From positions 186,001-250,000 of the forward strand of contig NZ_FRAP01000004.1 in assembly GCF_900142365.1 (NCBI RefSeq): a DNA stretch of 64,000 nucleotides, read 5' to 3'. Origin of the DNA: Pseudonocardia thermophila (GTDB lineage: Bacteria; Actinomycetota; Actinomycetes; Mycobacteriales; Pseudonocardiaceae). Both the position numbers and the translations under genes were made by a program. Shown here piece after piece: positions 8,966 through 18,203 of this stretch. How positions within the stretch are numbered: position 1 is the stretch's first letter; every line of letters starts with the position of its first letter. The notes beneath the pieces are model-generated. The model was not told the origin of the DNA and ran no database searches. It was given only the letters and a program-made list of their open reading frames with translations.

Positions 8966-10387
8966 GTGTTCAGCAACTCGGAAGAGGTCCTCAAGTTCAT
9001 CTCTGACGAGAAGGTCGAGTACGTCGACATCCGATTCTGCGACCTTCCCGGCGTCATGCAGCACCTCACCGTCCCCGCGGCGACGGCGAGCAACCTCCTC
9101 GAGAACGGGGCCGCGTTCGACGGCTCGTCGGTGCGAGGGTTCCAGGCGATCAACGAGTCGGACATGCTGCTTCAGCCCGACATCGCCACTGCCCACCTCG
9201 ACCCGTTCCGCAAGCACAAGACCCTCAACCTCAACTTCTTCGTGCACGACCCGATCACGGGCGAGCCGTACAGCCGTGACCCGCGGAACGTCGCGCGGAA
9301 GGCGGAGCAGTACCTCGCCGCATCGGGCATCGCGGACACCGCGTACACGGGGCCGGAGGCGGAGTTCTACATCTTCGACTCCATCCGTTTCGGGTCCGAC
9401 CCGCACCAGCAGTACCACTTCATCGACTCCGCCGAGGGCTGGTGGAACACCGGTCGCGAGGAGGAGGGTGGGAACCTCGGCTACAAGGTCAACTACAAGG
9501 GCGGGTACTTTCCGGTGCCCCCGGTCGACCACTACGCCGACCTGCGCGCCGACATCGTCGCCAACCTGACCAAGGTCGGGTTCGAGGTCGAGCGCGAGCA
9601 CCACGAGGTCGGTACCGCGGGGCAGGCGGAGATCAACTACAAGTTCAACACGCTGCTCCACGCCGCCGACGACATCATGCTGTTCAAGTACATCGTCAAG
9701 AACACGGCGTGGGCGGCCGGCAAGACCGCCACGTTCATGCCCAAGCCGTTGATGGGCGACAACGGCTCCGGCATGCACGTGCACCAGTCGCTGTGGAAGG
9801 ACGGCCAGCCGCTCTTCCACGACGAGTCCGGCTACGGCGGCCTGTCCGACACCGCGCGCTACTACATCGGCGGCCTGCTGCACCACGCGCCGTCGCTGCT
9901 GGCGTTCACCAACCCGACGGTGAACTCCTACCACCGCCTGGTGCCGGGCTTCGAGGCCCCGGTGAACCTGGTCTACTCGGCGCGCAACCGCTCGGCCTGC
10001 ATCCGTATCCCGCTCTCGGGCAACAACCCGAAGGCCAAGCGCATCGAGTTCCGCTGCCCCGACTCGTCCGGCAACCCGTACCTGGCCTTCTCCGCCATGG
10101 TCATGGCCGGCCTCGACGGGATCAAGAACAAGATCGAGCCGCCGGCCCCGATCGACAAGGACCTCTACGAGCTGCCGCCGGAGGAGGCCAAGGACATCCC
10201 GCAGGTGCCCGGCAGCCTCGCCGAGGTCATCGACCGGCTCGAGGCCGACCACGACTACCTGCTCGAGGGTGGCGTGTTCACGCCCGACCTGATCGAGACC
10301 TGGATCGCCTTCAAGCGCGAGCGGGAGATCGACCCGCTGCGCATGCGGCCGCACCCGTACGAGTTCGCGCTCTACTACGACGTGTGA
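8966..10387 (+). CDS. glnA: Glutamine synthetase type I (GlnA1)
   Basis: Main ammonium-assimilating enzyme (glutamate + NH4+ + ATP to glutamine), dodecameric in this family; 473 residues. Conserved pieces: N-terminal D50-like loop [23 protein letters not shown] metal ligands, [23 protein letters not shown] and [13 protein letters not shown]. The adenylylation tyrosine is Tyr401 in [12 protein letters not shown], matching E. coli Tyr397, so the enzyme should be a substrate of GlnE encoded at 14-17 kb. The GTG start has GAAGGAG ten bases upstream. A GlnR-type site precedes it and a strong hairpin follows the stop. Confidence 0.97.
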   Translation: MFSNSEEVLKFISDEKVEYVDIRFCDLPGVMQHLTVPAATASNLLENGAAFDGSSVRGFQAINESDMLLQPDIATAHLDPFRKHKTLNLNFFVHDPITGEPYSRDPRNVARKAEQYLAASGIADTAYTGPEAEFYIFDSIRFGSDPHQQYHFIDSAEGWWNTGREEEGGNLGYKVNYKGGYFPVPPVDHYADLRADIVANLTKVGFEVEREHHEVGTAGQAEINYKFNTLLHAADDIMLFKYIVKNTAWAAGKTATFMPKPLMGDNGSGMHVHQSLWKDGQPLFHDESGYGGLSDTARYYIGGLLHHAPSLLAFTNPTVNSYHRLVPGFEAPVNLVYSARNRSACIRIPLSGNNPKAKRIEFRCPDSSGNPYLAFSAMVMAGLDGIKNKIEPPAPIDKDLYELPPEEAKDIPQVPGSLAEVIDRLEADHDYLLEGGVFTPDLIETWIAFKREREIDPLRMRPHPYEFALYYDV

Positions 10388-10420
10388 CGGTCGGCGCGGT
10401 CCAGCCGGTCCCACGGACAT

Positions 10421-10461
10421 GAAGGCCCGGCGTCCTGCCAGGAGGCGGACGCCGGGCCTTC
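10421..10461 (+). terminator. Strong terminator hairpin after glnA1
   Basis: Arms 10421-10435 and 10447-10461 are a perfect 15-base inverted repeat (GAAGGCCCGGCGTCC) with an 11-base loop, starting 34 bases after the glnA1 stop. No T-run follows, as is common for actinobacterial terminators. Confidence 0.8.
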
Positions 10462-10496
10462 GGCACGTCCGGGACGGGTCGAGACCGCAGCTCCCA

Positions 10497-11162
10497 CTAC
10501 CGCGCCTGTGTGACCTCGCCGGTCCCGCTGATGTGCTGCTGCACCTTCGGGGAGCCGCGGTAGGTGACGTCGCCGCTGCCGGAGACGTCGACGGTGAGCG
10601 AGTCGGAGACCGTCACGTCGGCCTCGCCGCTACCGCTGATCCGGATCTCGGTGATCTTCGTGGCGAGACCGGCGGCCTCGTAGGAGCCGGAGCCGTGCAC
10701 GCTCACCACCTGCTCGTCGACGCTGCCGCCGACGACGACGTCGCCGGAGCCCTCGATGTCGACGGTCAGCGAGGAGCCCCTGATGTCGGGGTGGCGGACG
10801 GTACCCGCGCCGGAGATCACGATCCGCTCCAGGGACGGCACCGTGACCGTGTAGTGGATGCGGCTCGCGCCGCGCAGCACCGCGCGGTCCTCCACCGACA
10901 GCACCAGGGTGCCCCCGGAGACTTCGCTGGTCAGCAGCGGCAGCAGGTCCGCGGGCGCCTCGACCGTGAGCGACGGCGGGCCGGTCGAGACGTCCACGGT
11001 GCCGGAGGTGGCGAGGTCGATGCCCGTGACGTCGGAGATCGTGCGCTGCTCGCTGGTCACCTCACCCGCGCCGGATGCCGCGTTCGGCACAGCGCCGCAT
11101 CCCGCGACAGCGGCGACGAACAGTGCGGTGGTTGCGAGCCTCCGGCCGGTCCTCGTCCTCAT
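10497..11162 (-). CDS. Secreted lipoprotein with DUF2807-like (head GIN) repeats
   Basis: 221-residue predicted lipoprotein: MRTRTGRRLATTALFVAAVA is the signal sequence and AGC is the lipobox. The mature part is a repetitive beta structure with recurring SGSG or EGSGD turns (ISGAGTV, IEGSGDVVV, VHGSGSYEA, ISGSGEADV, VSGSGDVTY, ISGTGEVT), about 20 residues apart, as in putative head-GIN adhesin-like domains. Probably outward-facing on the membrane. Function unknown. It faces the glnA1 terminator from the other strand. Confidence 0.75.
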   Translation of the reverse strand: MRTRTGRRLATTALFVAAVAGCGAVPNAASGAGEVTSEQRTISDVTGIDLATSGTVDVSTGPPSLTVEAPADLLPLLTSEVSGGTLVLSVEDRAVLRGASRIHYTVTVPSLERIVISGAGTVRHPDIRGSSLTVDIEGSGDVVVGGSVDEQVVSVHGSGSYEAAGLATKITEIRISGSGEADVTVSDSLTVDVSGSGDVTYRGSPKVQQHISGTGEVTQAR

Positions 11163-11280
11163 GCGTGCGACGCTAGCGCGCGGCGGAGCAGCGCACGGTG
11201 GGGGCAACCCCCGTTGCGGCACGTGTGCGCCGCGGCCGTGCAGACGCGACCATGGGTGAGGTCGCGTCGAGGAGGGAGCA

Positions 11281-11802
11281 GTGCCGGACAGCGGGCATCG
11301 GCCGAGGGGGGAACCCGAGCCGCGGTTCGAATCGGCCGTCGAGCGTCAGATCCGCCTGGCGCAGGAGCGCGGCGCGTTCGACAACCTGCCCCTGGCCGGC
11401 AAGCCGCTGCCCGGCGCGGGCCAGCCCTACGACGAGAACTGGTGGATCCGCAGCTGGCTGGAGCGCGAGGTCGGCAGCGCCGAGGCCCTGCTGCCGGAGT
11501 CGATCCAGCTGCGCCGCGAGATCGACCGCCTCCCGCAGAAGGTGCGGGACATGGACACCGAGTGCGAGGTGCGCGCGGCCGTCCGCGAGCTCAACCTGCG
11601 CATCGCCGAGCACATCCGCCACCCGACCGGCCCCAACGTGCCTGTGACCCCGGTCAAGGTCGACGACGTGGTGGCCCGCTGGCGGGAGGAGCGGCGGGCC
11701 CGCCGGCGCAGGCCGCAGCAGGCCCCGCCGCCCCCACCGGAGCCACCGGAGGACGCCACCCCGCCGAAACGCTGGTGGCGGCGCCTGCTCAGGCTCAGGT
11801 GA
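11281..11802 (+). CDS. DUF1992 protein (DnaJ-homologue subfamily C member 28-like)
   Basis: 173-residue cytoplasmic protein of the DUF1992 family. The motif ERQIRLAQERGAFDNLPLAG followed by GKPLP and ENWWIRSWLEREV is diagnostic; LPESIQLRREIDRLPQKV and the NLRIAEHIRHPTGPNVP segment follow. The C-terminus is Arg/Pro-rich. A J domain is absent despite the family's common name. Start GTG with GGAGGGA upstream. The last eight bases overlap the end of the convergent DDN-type gene. Confidence 0.88.
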   Translation: MPDSGHRPRGEPEPRFESAVERQIRLAQERGAFDNLPLAGKPLPGAGQPYDENWWIRSWLEREVGSAEALLPESIQLRREIDRLPQKVRDMDTECEVRAAVRELNLRIAEHIRHPTGPNVPVTPVKVDDVVARWREERRARRRRPQQAPPPPPEPPEDATPPKRWWRRLLRLR

Positions 11803-12196
11803 GCCGGAACAGCGGGATGATCCGGTCGGTCTTCTCCTGGTACTCGCCGAACCCGGGCCGCCAGGCGACGATCCGCTCCCAGAGCAGGTCCCGCTCCTCA
11901 TCGCGGATCTCCTCGGCCGTGACCGCGAACCGCTCGGTCCCCACCTCGACCTCGATGCGCGGGTTGGCCTTGAGGTTGTGGTACCAGGCCGGGTGCTTCG
12001 GAGCGCCGCCCGCCGACGCGATGATCACCATCGTGCCGTCGTCCTCCGGGAGGTAGACCAGCGGAACCTCGCGCACCGCTCCCGTCTTCGCACCGACCGC
12101 ATGCACGATGATCATCGGCGCGCCCTCGAAGGGGCCACCGACCTTCCCCCCGTTGGCCCGGAACTCCGCGATGACCTGAGCGTTCCAGTCGCTCAC
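11795..12196 (-). CDS. Deazaflavin (F420)-dependent nitroreductase family protein
   Basis: 133-residue member of the DDN/FDOR split-barrel family. Typical segments are VHAVGAKTGAVREVPLVYL, where the family's GAKSGK-type phosphate loop lies, and GAPKHPAWYHNLKANPRIEVEVG. Such enzymes use F420H2 to reduce quinones or nitro compounds; the natural substrate here is not evident. GTG start. It follows the M50 peptidase-like gene by 13 bases and is probably in the same unit. Confidence 0.86.
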   Translation of the reverse strand: MSDWNAQVIAEFRANGGKVGGPFEGAPMIIVHAVGAKTGAVREVPLVYLPEDDGTMVIIASAGGAPKHPAWYHNLKANPRIEVEVGTERFAVTAEEIRDEERDLLWERIVAWRPGFGEYQEKTDRIIPLFRLT

Positions 12197-12209
12197 ACGT
12201 CCCCCCTGT

Positions 12210-12947
12210 CTATCCGAATTGGACCCAGGCAGTGGCGACGAGCGCCGCCGTCCCGATCAACCAGAACACCCCGACCCACATTCCGCGGGGCAGCCGCGTG
12301 AGCGCAGCGAGCATGTCGGCGTCGGACGTGCCGCCGCGCCGGCCGCGCGGATCGACCAGCCGCCCGCGCTGCAGCTCCCGCACCGCACGCACCCCGCCGA
12401 ACACCAGGAACCAGCACAGCGCGACGGCGAACCCGGCCCGCACCGACGGAGTACCCCACCACGCCACTGCACCGACCAGCAACCCGGTGACGACGACGGC
12501 GAGCGCGCCGTAGCCGTTGCGGATCCACCCGAGGGTGACCGCGAGCGCACCGACCACCGCCCACAGCAGCCACTCCGGCCGGCCCGCGGTGACCACGACC
12601 ATGCCGCCCAGCCCGATCAGCGACGGGGCCGGGTAGCCGCCGAGGAACGTCAGCACCAGACCCGGCCCACGGGGCGCCCCTGTGGACACGGTCAGGCCGG
12701 ACGTGTCGGGGTGCAGCCGGATACCGGCCAAGCCGCGCCCGACCAGCACGGCCACGAGCGCGTGCCCGCCCTCGTGGGCGATCGTGACGACGGTGCGCGT
12801 CCACCGCCACAGCGGCGTCCACAGCACCGCGAACAGCGCCAGGACCAGCGCGATCACCGCACTGCGCTGGCCGGTCACCACCCGCAGCGCGACGTCGGCG
12901 ATGCCGTCGAGGACGTTCCGGAGATCGAGCGCGTCGGGCCGGGCCAC
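12210..12947 (-). CDS. M50B-like membrane metalloprotease
   Basis: 245-residue polytopic membrane protein. HEGGH (about residue 59) in VVTIAHEGGHALVAVLVG is the zinc-binding HExxH motif of site-2-type proteases; six or so hydrophobic segments follow. The FLGGYPAPSLIGLGG segment after the motif is typical of the M50B-like family. No PDZ domain is present. Targets are unknown. It lies between a 57-residue acidic-tailed protein (38 bases upstream) and a DDN-type gene, all on the minus strand. Confidence 0.78.
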   Translation of the reverse strand: MARPDALDLRNVLDGIADVALRVVTGQRSAVIALVLALFAVLWTPLWRWTRTVVTIAHEGGHALVAVLVGRGLAGIRLHPDTSGLTVSTGAPRGPGLVLTFLGGYPAPSLIGLGGMVVVTAGRPEWLLWAVVGALAVTLGWIRNGYGALAVVVTGLLVGAVAWWGTPSVRAGFAVALCWFLVFGGVRAVRELQRGRLVDPRGRRGGTSDADMLAALTRLPRGMWVGVFWLIGTAALVATAWVQFG

Positions 12948-12985
12948 CGCCTCATCGTGCCGGGACGGCGGTGCCCGGGTGGTCG

Positions 12986-13159
12986 CTACCCCTGGTGGGC
13001 CTGGTCGTAGCCGTAGTCGCTGTCGTAGTCCAGGTCGAACGGGATCCCGCGCAGGGACTCGAGGGAAACGCGGCGACGCTGGGCGGGGATGATCGCGGTT
13101 CGGGCCTCCTGGGCCAGGTCGTACGAGTAGTCGCCAGCCTCGTCAACGTCGTTGGACAT
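12986..13159 (-). CDS. 57-residue hypothetical protein with Asp/Tyr-rich tail
   Basis: Small soluble protein, start ATG with GAGGAG nine bases upstream, which favours this start over an upstream in-frame ATG. The N-terminal half is acidic (SNDVDEAGDYSYDLAQEA), the middle is basic (PAQRRRVSLESLRGIPF), and the tail is Asp/Tyr-rich (DLDYDSDYGYDQAHQG). No family recognised. The strong ribosome site and a palindrome upstream support a real gene. A membrane protease gene follows after 38 bases. Confidence 0.65.
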   Translation of the reverse strand: MSNDVDEAGDYSYDLAQEARTAIIPAQRRRVSLESLRGIPFDLDYDSDYGYDQAHQG

Positions 13160-13189
13160 CGTCGGCTCCTCGCAGCACACCGCACCCGG

Positions 13190-13208
13190 CAGCTACACTA
13201 CGTAGCTG
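13190..13208 (-). promoter_or_regulatory. Palindromic operator/promoter candidate
   Basis: CAGCTAC-ACTAC-GTAGCTG is a perfect 7-base inverted repeat with a 5-base centre, 31 bases upstream of the small-protein start. On the minus strand the centre contains TAGTGT, a possible -10 box, so a bound repressor could block transcription. Confidence 0.45.
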
Positions 13209-13280
13209 TCACCATTCGGACGGTGTACGGCCAATGATCGCCCGCTGGGGGCGACCAAGGCAATACCGTTCACTCTCCGG

Positions 13281-13922
13281 TCACTCGCGCGCCGCCATGG
13301 CCAGCGACGTCCCGAGGGCGATCATGAGCGCGCCACCCGACGCGCCCAGCCGCCGCACCCGTGCCGGCGAGGTCGCGAGCCAGCTGCGCGCCCAGCCCGC
13401 GCCGAGCGCGTACGTCGCGTCGACCAGGGCGGCGAGGAGCGCGAACAGCGTGCCGAGGACCGCCATCTGCACCCCCGGTGTTCCCGCGGCGGGATCGGTG
13501 AACTGCGGCAGGATCGCCGCGAACAGCACCAGCACCTTCGGGTTCGTCGCCCCGACGACGACGGCCTGCCGGAAGATGCGCGCGGTCATCGGCGCAGGTG
13601 GGGCACCCACGGCCGCGGCCAGGTCGCCGCGGTGGCGGATCGTCTGCACACCCAGGTAGACCAGGTACGCGGCACCGACCAGCTTCAGCGCGGTGAACAC
13701 CTCGATCGACGCGGCCGCGATCGCCCCGAACCCCGCGGCCACCGCCGCGACCACCACGAGGACCCCGGTCGTGTTGCCGGCGACGCTGACGAGCGCAGCC
13801 CGCCGCCCGTGCGCCAGCGCCCGGCCGACGATGAACAGCACGCTGGGGCCCGGTACCACCACCAAGACCATCCCGGTGAGCACGAACGCGACGACGGTCT
13901 GCAGTGAAGGCACGAGCGTCAC
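13281..13922 (-). CDS. LysE/RhtB family amino-acid exporter
   Basis: 213-residue membrane transporter. The family signature is VVVPGPSVLFIVGRALAHGRRAA near the N-terminus; about six hydrophobic helices follow, with GATNPKVLVLFAAILPQF in the middle. Substrate (amino acid or homoserine lactone-type compound) cannot be told. Start GTG. It stands alone between the small-protein unit and glnE. Confidence 0.88.
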   Translation of the reverse strand: MTLVPSLQTVVAFVLTGMVLVVVPGPSVLFIVGRALAHGRRAALVSVAGNTTGVLVVVAAVAAGFGAIAAASIEVFTALKLVGAAYLVYLGVQTIRHRGDLAAAVGAPPAPMTARIFRQAVVVGATNPKVLVLFAAILPQFTDPAAGTPGVQMAVLGTLFALLAALVDATYALGAGWARSWLATSPARVRRLGASGGALMIALGTSLAMAARE

Positions 13923-14003
13923 GCTAGCTCAGATCGCGCCCGACTCACCCGTCGCCGGATCGCGGCTCGCGCGCCTTCCAGCTGCGCCGGATCGCGCTGG
14001 ACC

Positions 14004-14032
14004 CCGCGCTGCTCCTCCGTCGCGGAGCGCGG
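14004..14032 (-). terminator. Hairpin downstream of glnE
   Basis: CCGCGCT (14004-14010) pairs with AGCGCGG (14026-14032), with a nested CTCCG/CGGAG stem inside. It lies 78 bases after the glnE stop in the 187-base gap before the LysE gene. No other signal was found in this gap. Confidence 0.4.
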
Positions 14033-14109
14033 GTTCGCGCGGTGGTCACCTCCCAGCAGTCCTCGGCACAGGCGCGGCGAGCACCCCGGAGTCGTGCTCG
14101 TCGGCCACG

Positions 14110-17100
14110 TCACCAGCCGTAGAACACGCGCTCCACGACCGCCCGGGCCCGCCGGGTCGCACGGCGGTAGTCGTCGACGAACACCCCCGGGTCCCCGTCA
14201 GCCGGGTAGCCCATGGCGTGCGCGACGGCGACGAGCTCGCGCCCCGACCGCGGCAGCTGGTCGCCCGGCTTGCCGCGCACGAGCATGATCGCGTTGCGGG
14301 CGCGGGTGGCCATGGTCCAGCCCGCCTCCAGCGCGGCCGCGTCGGAGGGCGAGATCAGCTCGGCGGCGACGGCCTCGCGCAGCCCCTCCAGCGTCGACGT
14401 CGTGCGCAGCTCGGGGATGTCGCCCGCGTGCTGCAGCTGCAGCAGCTGCACGGTCCACTCGACGTCGGCGAGCCCGCCGTGGCCGAGTTTCGTGTGCGTG
14501 CTGCGGTCGGCGCCGCGGGGCAGCCGCTCCGCGTCGACGCGGGCCTTGATACGCCGGATCTCCGCGACGGCGGCCGCGCTGAGCCCCTCGGGCGGGTAGC
14601 GGATCGGGTCGATCAGCTCGATGAACCGCCGGCCCAGGTCCGCGTCGCCGGCGACCGGCCGGGCGCGCAGCAGCGCCTGCGCCTCCCACACCTCCGACCA
14701 GCGCTCGTAGTAGGAGCGGTAGGACTCCAACGTGCGCACGAGCGGCCCGTTGCGACCCTCCGGGCGCAGGTCCGCGTCGACGATCAGCGCCGGGTCGGGG
14801 CTCGGGGCGCCCAGCGTGCGGCGCACCGTCTCCGCGACGGTGGTGGCGTAGCGGACCGCTTCCCGCTCGTCGGCGCCCTCGACGGGCTCGCACACGAACA
14901 GGACGTCGGCGTCGCTGCCGTAGCCCAGCTCGCTGCCGCCGAGGCGGCCCATGCCGATCACCGCGATGCGCGCCGCCCGCTCGGTGCCCTCCGCCTTGAG
15001 GGTGCGCTCGACGGCGTCGAGGGTCGCCTGCAGCACCGCCACCCACACCGACGACAGCGCCGCGCACACCTCCGGCGTGGACAGCACCCCCAGCAGATCG
15101 GCGCAGGCGACGCGGAGCAGCTCGTGGCGGCGCAGGGACCGGGCGGTGGCCGCCGCGCTGGCCGGATCGGTGTGCCGGGCCACCGACAGCCGCAGCGAGT
15201 TCGCGACCTCGGCCGGATCGCGGGTGAGGTCGTCGGAGAACCCGGTGCTCGGCGCCGCGAGCATGCGCAGCACCTCCGGCGCGCGCACCAGCAGGTCCGG
15301 GACCAGCGCGGACGTGCCCAGAAGGTGCATGAGCCGGTTGGCGACCTGGCCCTCGTCGCGCAGCAGCCGCAGGTACCACGGGGTGTCCGCCAGTGCCTCG
15401 GACACCCGTCGGTAGGCCAGCAGGCCGCGGTCGGGATCCGGGGTGCGGGACAGCTCGTCGAGCAGGACGGGCAGCAGCGCCGTCTGGATGGCCGCCGCCC
15501 GGGAGATCCCCGACGTGAGCGCGCGCAGGTGGTTGAGCGCCCCCTCCGGCGACACCCAACCCAGCGCCTTCATCCGCGCCTTCGCTGCCTCCTCCGACAG
15601 CCGCCCGACGTCGCCGAGATCGGCCGTCACCCGTGCCACGGCCGACAGCAGCGGTCGGTAGAACAGCTTCTGGTGCAGCCGGCGCACCCGCCGCGCGTTG
15701 CGCTGCCACTCGTTGAGGAGCACGCCGACCACGTCGTAGCGCCCATCGGGCCGCATGCGCGCGGCCCGCGCCAGCCAGCGCAGCGCCTCGGTGTCCTGCG
15801 GCGGCGGCAGCTGGTGGGTGCGGCGCATCCGCTGCAGCTGCAGGCGGTGCTCCAGCAGCCGCAGGAACCGGTACGACGCGGCGAGGTTGGCACCGTCGTC
15901 GCGGCCGACGTAGCCGCCGTCGCGCAGCGCGGCGAGCGCCTCCAGGGTCGTCGGGGAACGCAGTGACTCGTCGGTGCGGCCGTGCACCAGCTGCAGCAGC
16001 TGCACCGCGAACTCGACGTCGCGCAGCCCGCCCGGGCCCAGCTTCAGCTCGCGGTCGGCGAGATCGGGGCGGATGTGCTCCTCGACGCGGCGACGCATCG
16101 CCTGCACTTCGGCGACGAAATCCTCCCGGCCCGCGGCGCTCCACACCATCGGTGCGACCGCCTCGGTGTAGGCCTTGCCCAGCTCGGCGTCCCCGGCGAC
16201 CGGGCGGGCCTTGAGCAGCGCCTGGAACTCCCAGGTCTTCGCCCACCGCTTGTAGTAGCTGACGTGTCCCTCCAGGGTGCGCACGAGCGCGCCCTGCCGG
16301 CCCTCCGGCCGCAGGTTCGCGTCGACCTGGAAGCAGGCCTCCCCCGCGACGCGCATCATGCGGTTGGCGAGCTTCGTGGTCGCCTGGTCGGCGGGCTCGG
16401 CGACGAACACGACGTCGACGTCGCTGACGTAGTTCAGCTCGTGCCCGCCGCACTTGCCCATGGCGATCACGGCGAGCCTGCCCACCTCGCCCACCTCGGC
16501 GACCGCCACCGCGAGCGCCGCCTTGAGCGCGGCCGCGGCCAGGTCGGACAGCCGCGCGGTGACGTCCTCGATCTCCATGACGGGCAGCTCCGGCTCCCCG
16601 ACGGCGGCGAGGTCGGCCGCGGCGAGCGCCATGACCTCGTCACGGTAGACCGCACGCAGCGCGGCGATCGCCTCCGCACCGGTGAGCCGGGCCGCGCTGC
16701 CGCCCGGGGACCCGGCAGGCGGCGCGTCGGGATCGGCCCCCACGGCCCGCAGCATCGTGGCCGCCGCGCCCTCCGCGTCGGCCGGGCCGACGTCACCGGC
16801 GAGCCGGTGCCAGCGGTCCGGGTGGGTGACGAGGTGGTCGGTGAGCGCGGTCGAGCTGCCCAGCAGCGCGGTGAGCCGGCCGCGCAACCGCACGTCGCTG
16901 CGCAGCGCGGCGTCGAGCTCGGTCCGGTCGGAGACGGCGTTCATGAGCCGCTCCATGCCGCGCAGCGCGGCGTTCGGATCGGGGCTGCGGGCGAGCGCCC
17001 ACATCACCTGCTCGGCACCGGGCGTCGGTCCGTCGTCCCCCCACCAGCCGAACTCCCGGAGAGTGGACTCGGCCCAGCTCTCCGTGAGGCCGAGCAGTGT

Positions 17101-17127
17101 GAGCGAGGCGCCGGTCCGTCGATCCAC
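14110..17127 (-). CDS. glnE: Glutamine synthetase adenylyltransferase/adenylyl-removing enzyme
   Basis: Bifunctional enzyme that adds and removes AMP on GlnA1 according to nitrogen state; 1005 residues, close to the usual length. Two nucleotidyltransferase domains are visible: the N-terminal removing domain with GKCGGHELNYVSDVDVVFV (about 222) and the C-terminal transferase domain with GMGRLGGSELGYGSDADVLF (about 724). Each is followed by a RPEGRxGxLVRTLE segment and a GGLxDVEx(A/W)VQLLQL segment. The GTG start is the first plausible one after the preceding gene's stop (22-base gap). It is the last gene of a galE - GNAT/DUF397 - glnE unit, unlike Mycobacterium where it lies beside glnA1. Confidence 0.96.
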   Translation of the reverse strand: MDRRTGASLTLLGLTESWAESTLREFGWWGDDGPTPGAEQVMWALARSPDPNAALRGMERLMNAVSDRTELDAALRSDVRLRGRLTALLGSSTALTDHLVTHPDRWHRLAGDVGPADAEGAAATMLRAVGADPDAPPAGSPGGSAARLTGAEAIAALRAVYRDEVMALAAADLAAVGEPELPVMEIEDVTARLSDLAAAALKAALAVAVAEVGEVGRLAVIAMGKCGGHELNYVSDVDVVFVAEPADQATTKLANRMMRVAGEACFQVDANLRPEGRQGALVRTLEGHVSYYKRWAKTWEFQALLKARPVAGDAELGKAYTEAVAPMVWSAAGREDFVAEVQAMRRRVEEHIRPDLADRELKLGPGGLRDVEFAVQLLQLVHGRTDESLRSPTTLEALAALRDGGYVGRDDGANLAASYRFLRLLEHRLQLQRMRRTHQLPPPQDTEALRWLARAARMRPDGRYDVVGVLLNEWQRNARRVRRLHQKLFYRPLLSAVARVTADLGDVGRLSEEAAKARMKALGWVSPEGALNHLRALTSGISRAAAIQTALLPVLLDELSRTPDPDRGLLAYRRVSEALADTPWYLRLLRDEGQVANRLMHLLGTSALVPDLLVRAPEVLRMLAAPSTGFSDDLTRDPAEVANSLRLSVARHTDPASAAATARSLRRHELLRVACADLLGVLSTPEVCAALSSVWVAVLQATLDAVERTLKAEGTERAARIAVIGMGRLGGSELGYGSDADVLFVCEPVEGADEREAVRYATTVAETVRRTLGAPSPDPALIVDADLRPEGRNGPLVRTLESYRSYYERWSEVWEAQALLRARPVAGDADLGRRFIELIDPIRYPPEGLSAAAVAEIRRIKARVDAERLPRGADRSTHTKLGHGGLADVEWTVQLLQLQHAGDIPELRTTSTLEGLREAVAAELISPSDAAALEAGWTMATRARNAIMLVRGKPGDQLPRSGRELVAVAHAMGYPADGDPGVFVDDYRRATRRARAVVERVFYGW

Positions 17128-17149
17128 GGGGTTGATCCTGCCCCGCGCC

Positions 17150-18199
17150 TCAGGGAGTGTCGAACTCGCCCGCCCGCACGCCGGCCAGGAACGCCCGCCA
17201 TTCGTCGGGGGTGAACCGCAGGGGTGGCCGACCGGCCGCGGTGGACGCGGTCGTGCGCAGGAGCACGTCACCGCCGGGAAGCACGGCGATCTCGACCGCA
17301 CCGCCGTCGGCGTCGCTCGCGACGCTGCTGCGCCGCCAGCGCGGCTCCTCCACGAGGGCCGGGACGAAGTCGAGATCCAGCCCGTCGTAGACCGGCACGA
17401 ACCCGAGCTGCGGGTAGAGCCGGTTCGGCCCGGGCTCGGCGCGATCGGTGAACAGCACGACGTGCCGGGCCCCCGCGGCCCGCGCCCAGCGGGCAGCCGC
17501 GGCGGTGACGGCGGCCGCGTAGCCGCGCCGGCGCTGATCCGGCGGGGTGTAGACGGGCCCGATGCGCGACATCCCGGCGACCGGCAGCCGGGCCGTGGCC
17601 TGCGCGACCGGGCGGCCGTCGACGATCCACAGCAGCTCGCCACCACCGGAGCGGGCCAGCTCCTGGCGCATCGCGGCCAGGTCGGGCACCGACAAGTTCG
17701 ACGAGGCCGTGTCCGCGACGAACCCCGCCCGCCACGAGCACAGCAGCTCCGCGTCGGCGACCCCGGCGGGTCGCACCGCCCCCGGCACGCCCTGCGGCGG
17801 GACGAGGGTGCCCAGCTCGTACAGCCGCAGCGTGCGGTCGACGCGCACCGCTCCCCCGTGTCGCGCACGGTGGGCCTCGGCGAACGCCTCCGCCGCCGCG
17901 GTGGGCCCGTGCGCCCCACTGACCGCGACGCCCGCGGCCGCCAGCGCGGCGACGGCGGCGGGCGCGTGCTCGGGCGCCAGGCCGGAGACGATCAGCCGGT
18001 GGCCCGGACTCGCCAGCAGCGCACCGACCGGGGCGCCGGCCTCGTGCACGGTGGCGAGCAGCGCGGCCGGATCACCGTGGCGCACCATCCCGTCGAGGAC
18101 GGTCAGCGCGATCGTGTGCCGGGCGGGATCGCGGGCGTAGAGCGGCTGGGCGAGCGCCGCGAACTCCGCGACGCGCTCGTGCAGGACGACCTCGACCAT
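17150..18199 (-). CDS. GNAT acetyltransferase fused to a DUF397 domain
   Basis: 349-residue protein. An N-terminal half of uncertain fold (1-130) is followed by a GNAT domain (about 135-285) with the acetyl-CoA loop QRRRGYAAAVTAAA and ending LYPQLGFVPVYDG. The last 60 residues form a DUF397 domain: WRRSSVASDADGG, VEIAVLPGGDVLLR, PLRFTPDEWRAFLAGVRAGEF. DUF397 proteins are normally small separate partners of XRE-type regulators in actinobacteria, so the fusion is unusual. The reading frame is uninterrupted through the joint. The ATG lies four bases after the galE stop. Confidence 0.82.
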   Translation of the reverse strand: MVEVVLHERVAEFAALAQPLYARDPARHTIALTVLDGMVRHGDPAALLATVHEAGAPVGALLASPGHRLIVSGLAPEHAPAAVAALAAAGVAVSGAHGPTAAAEAFAEAHRARHGGAVRVDRTLRLYELGTLVPPQGVPGAVRPAGVADAELLCSWRAGFVADTASSNLSVPDLAAMRQELARSGGGELLWIVDGRPVAQATARLPVAGMSRIGPVYTPPDQRRRGYAAAVTAAAARWARAAGARHVVLFTDRAEPGPNRLYPQLGFVPVYDGLDLDFVPALVEEPRWRRSSVASDADGGAVEIAVLPGGDVLLRTTASTAAGRPPLRFTPDEWRAFLAGVRAGEFDTP

Positions 18200-18203
18200 G
18201 GGC

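Noticed and set aside
13919-14113. 64-codon minus-strand ORF between glnE and the LysE gene
   Set aside because: Overlaps both flanking genes, has no ribosome site and contains the glnE terminator hairpin.
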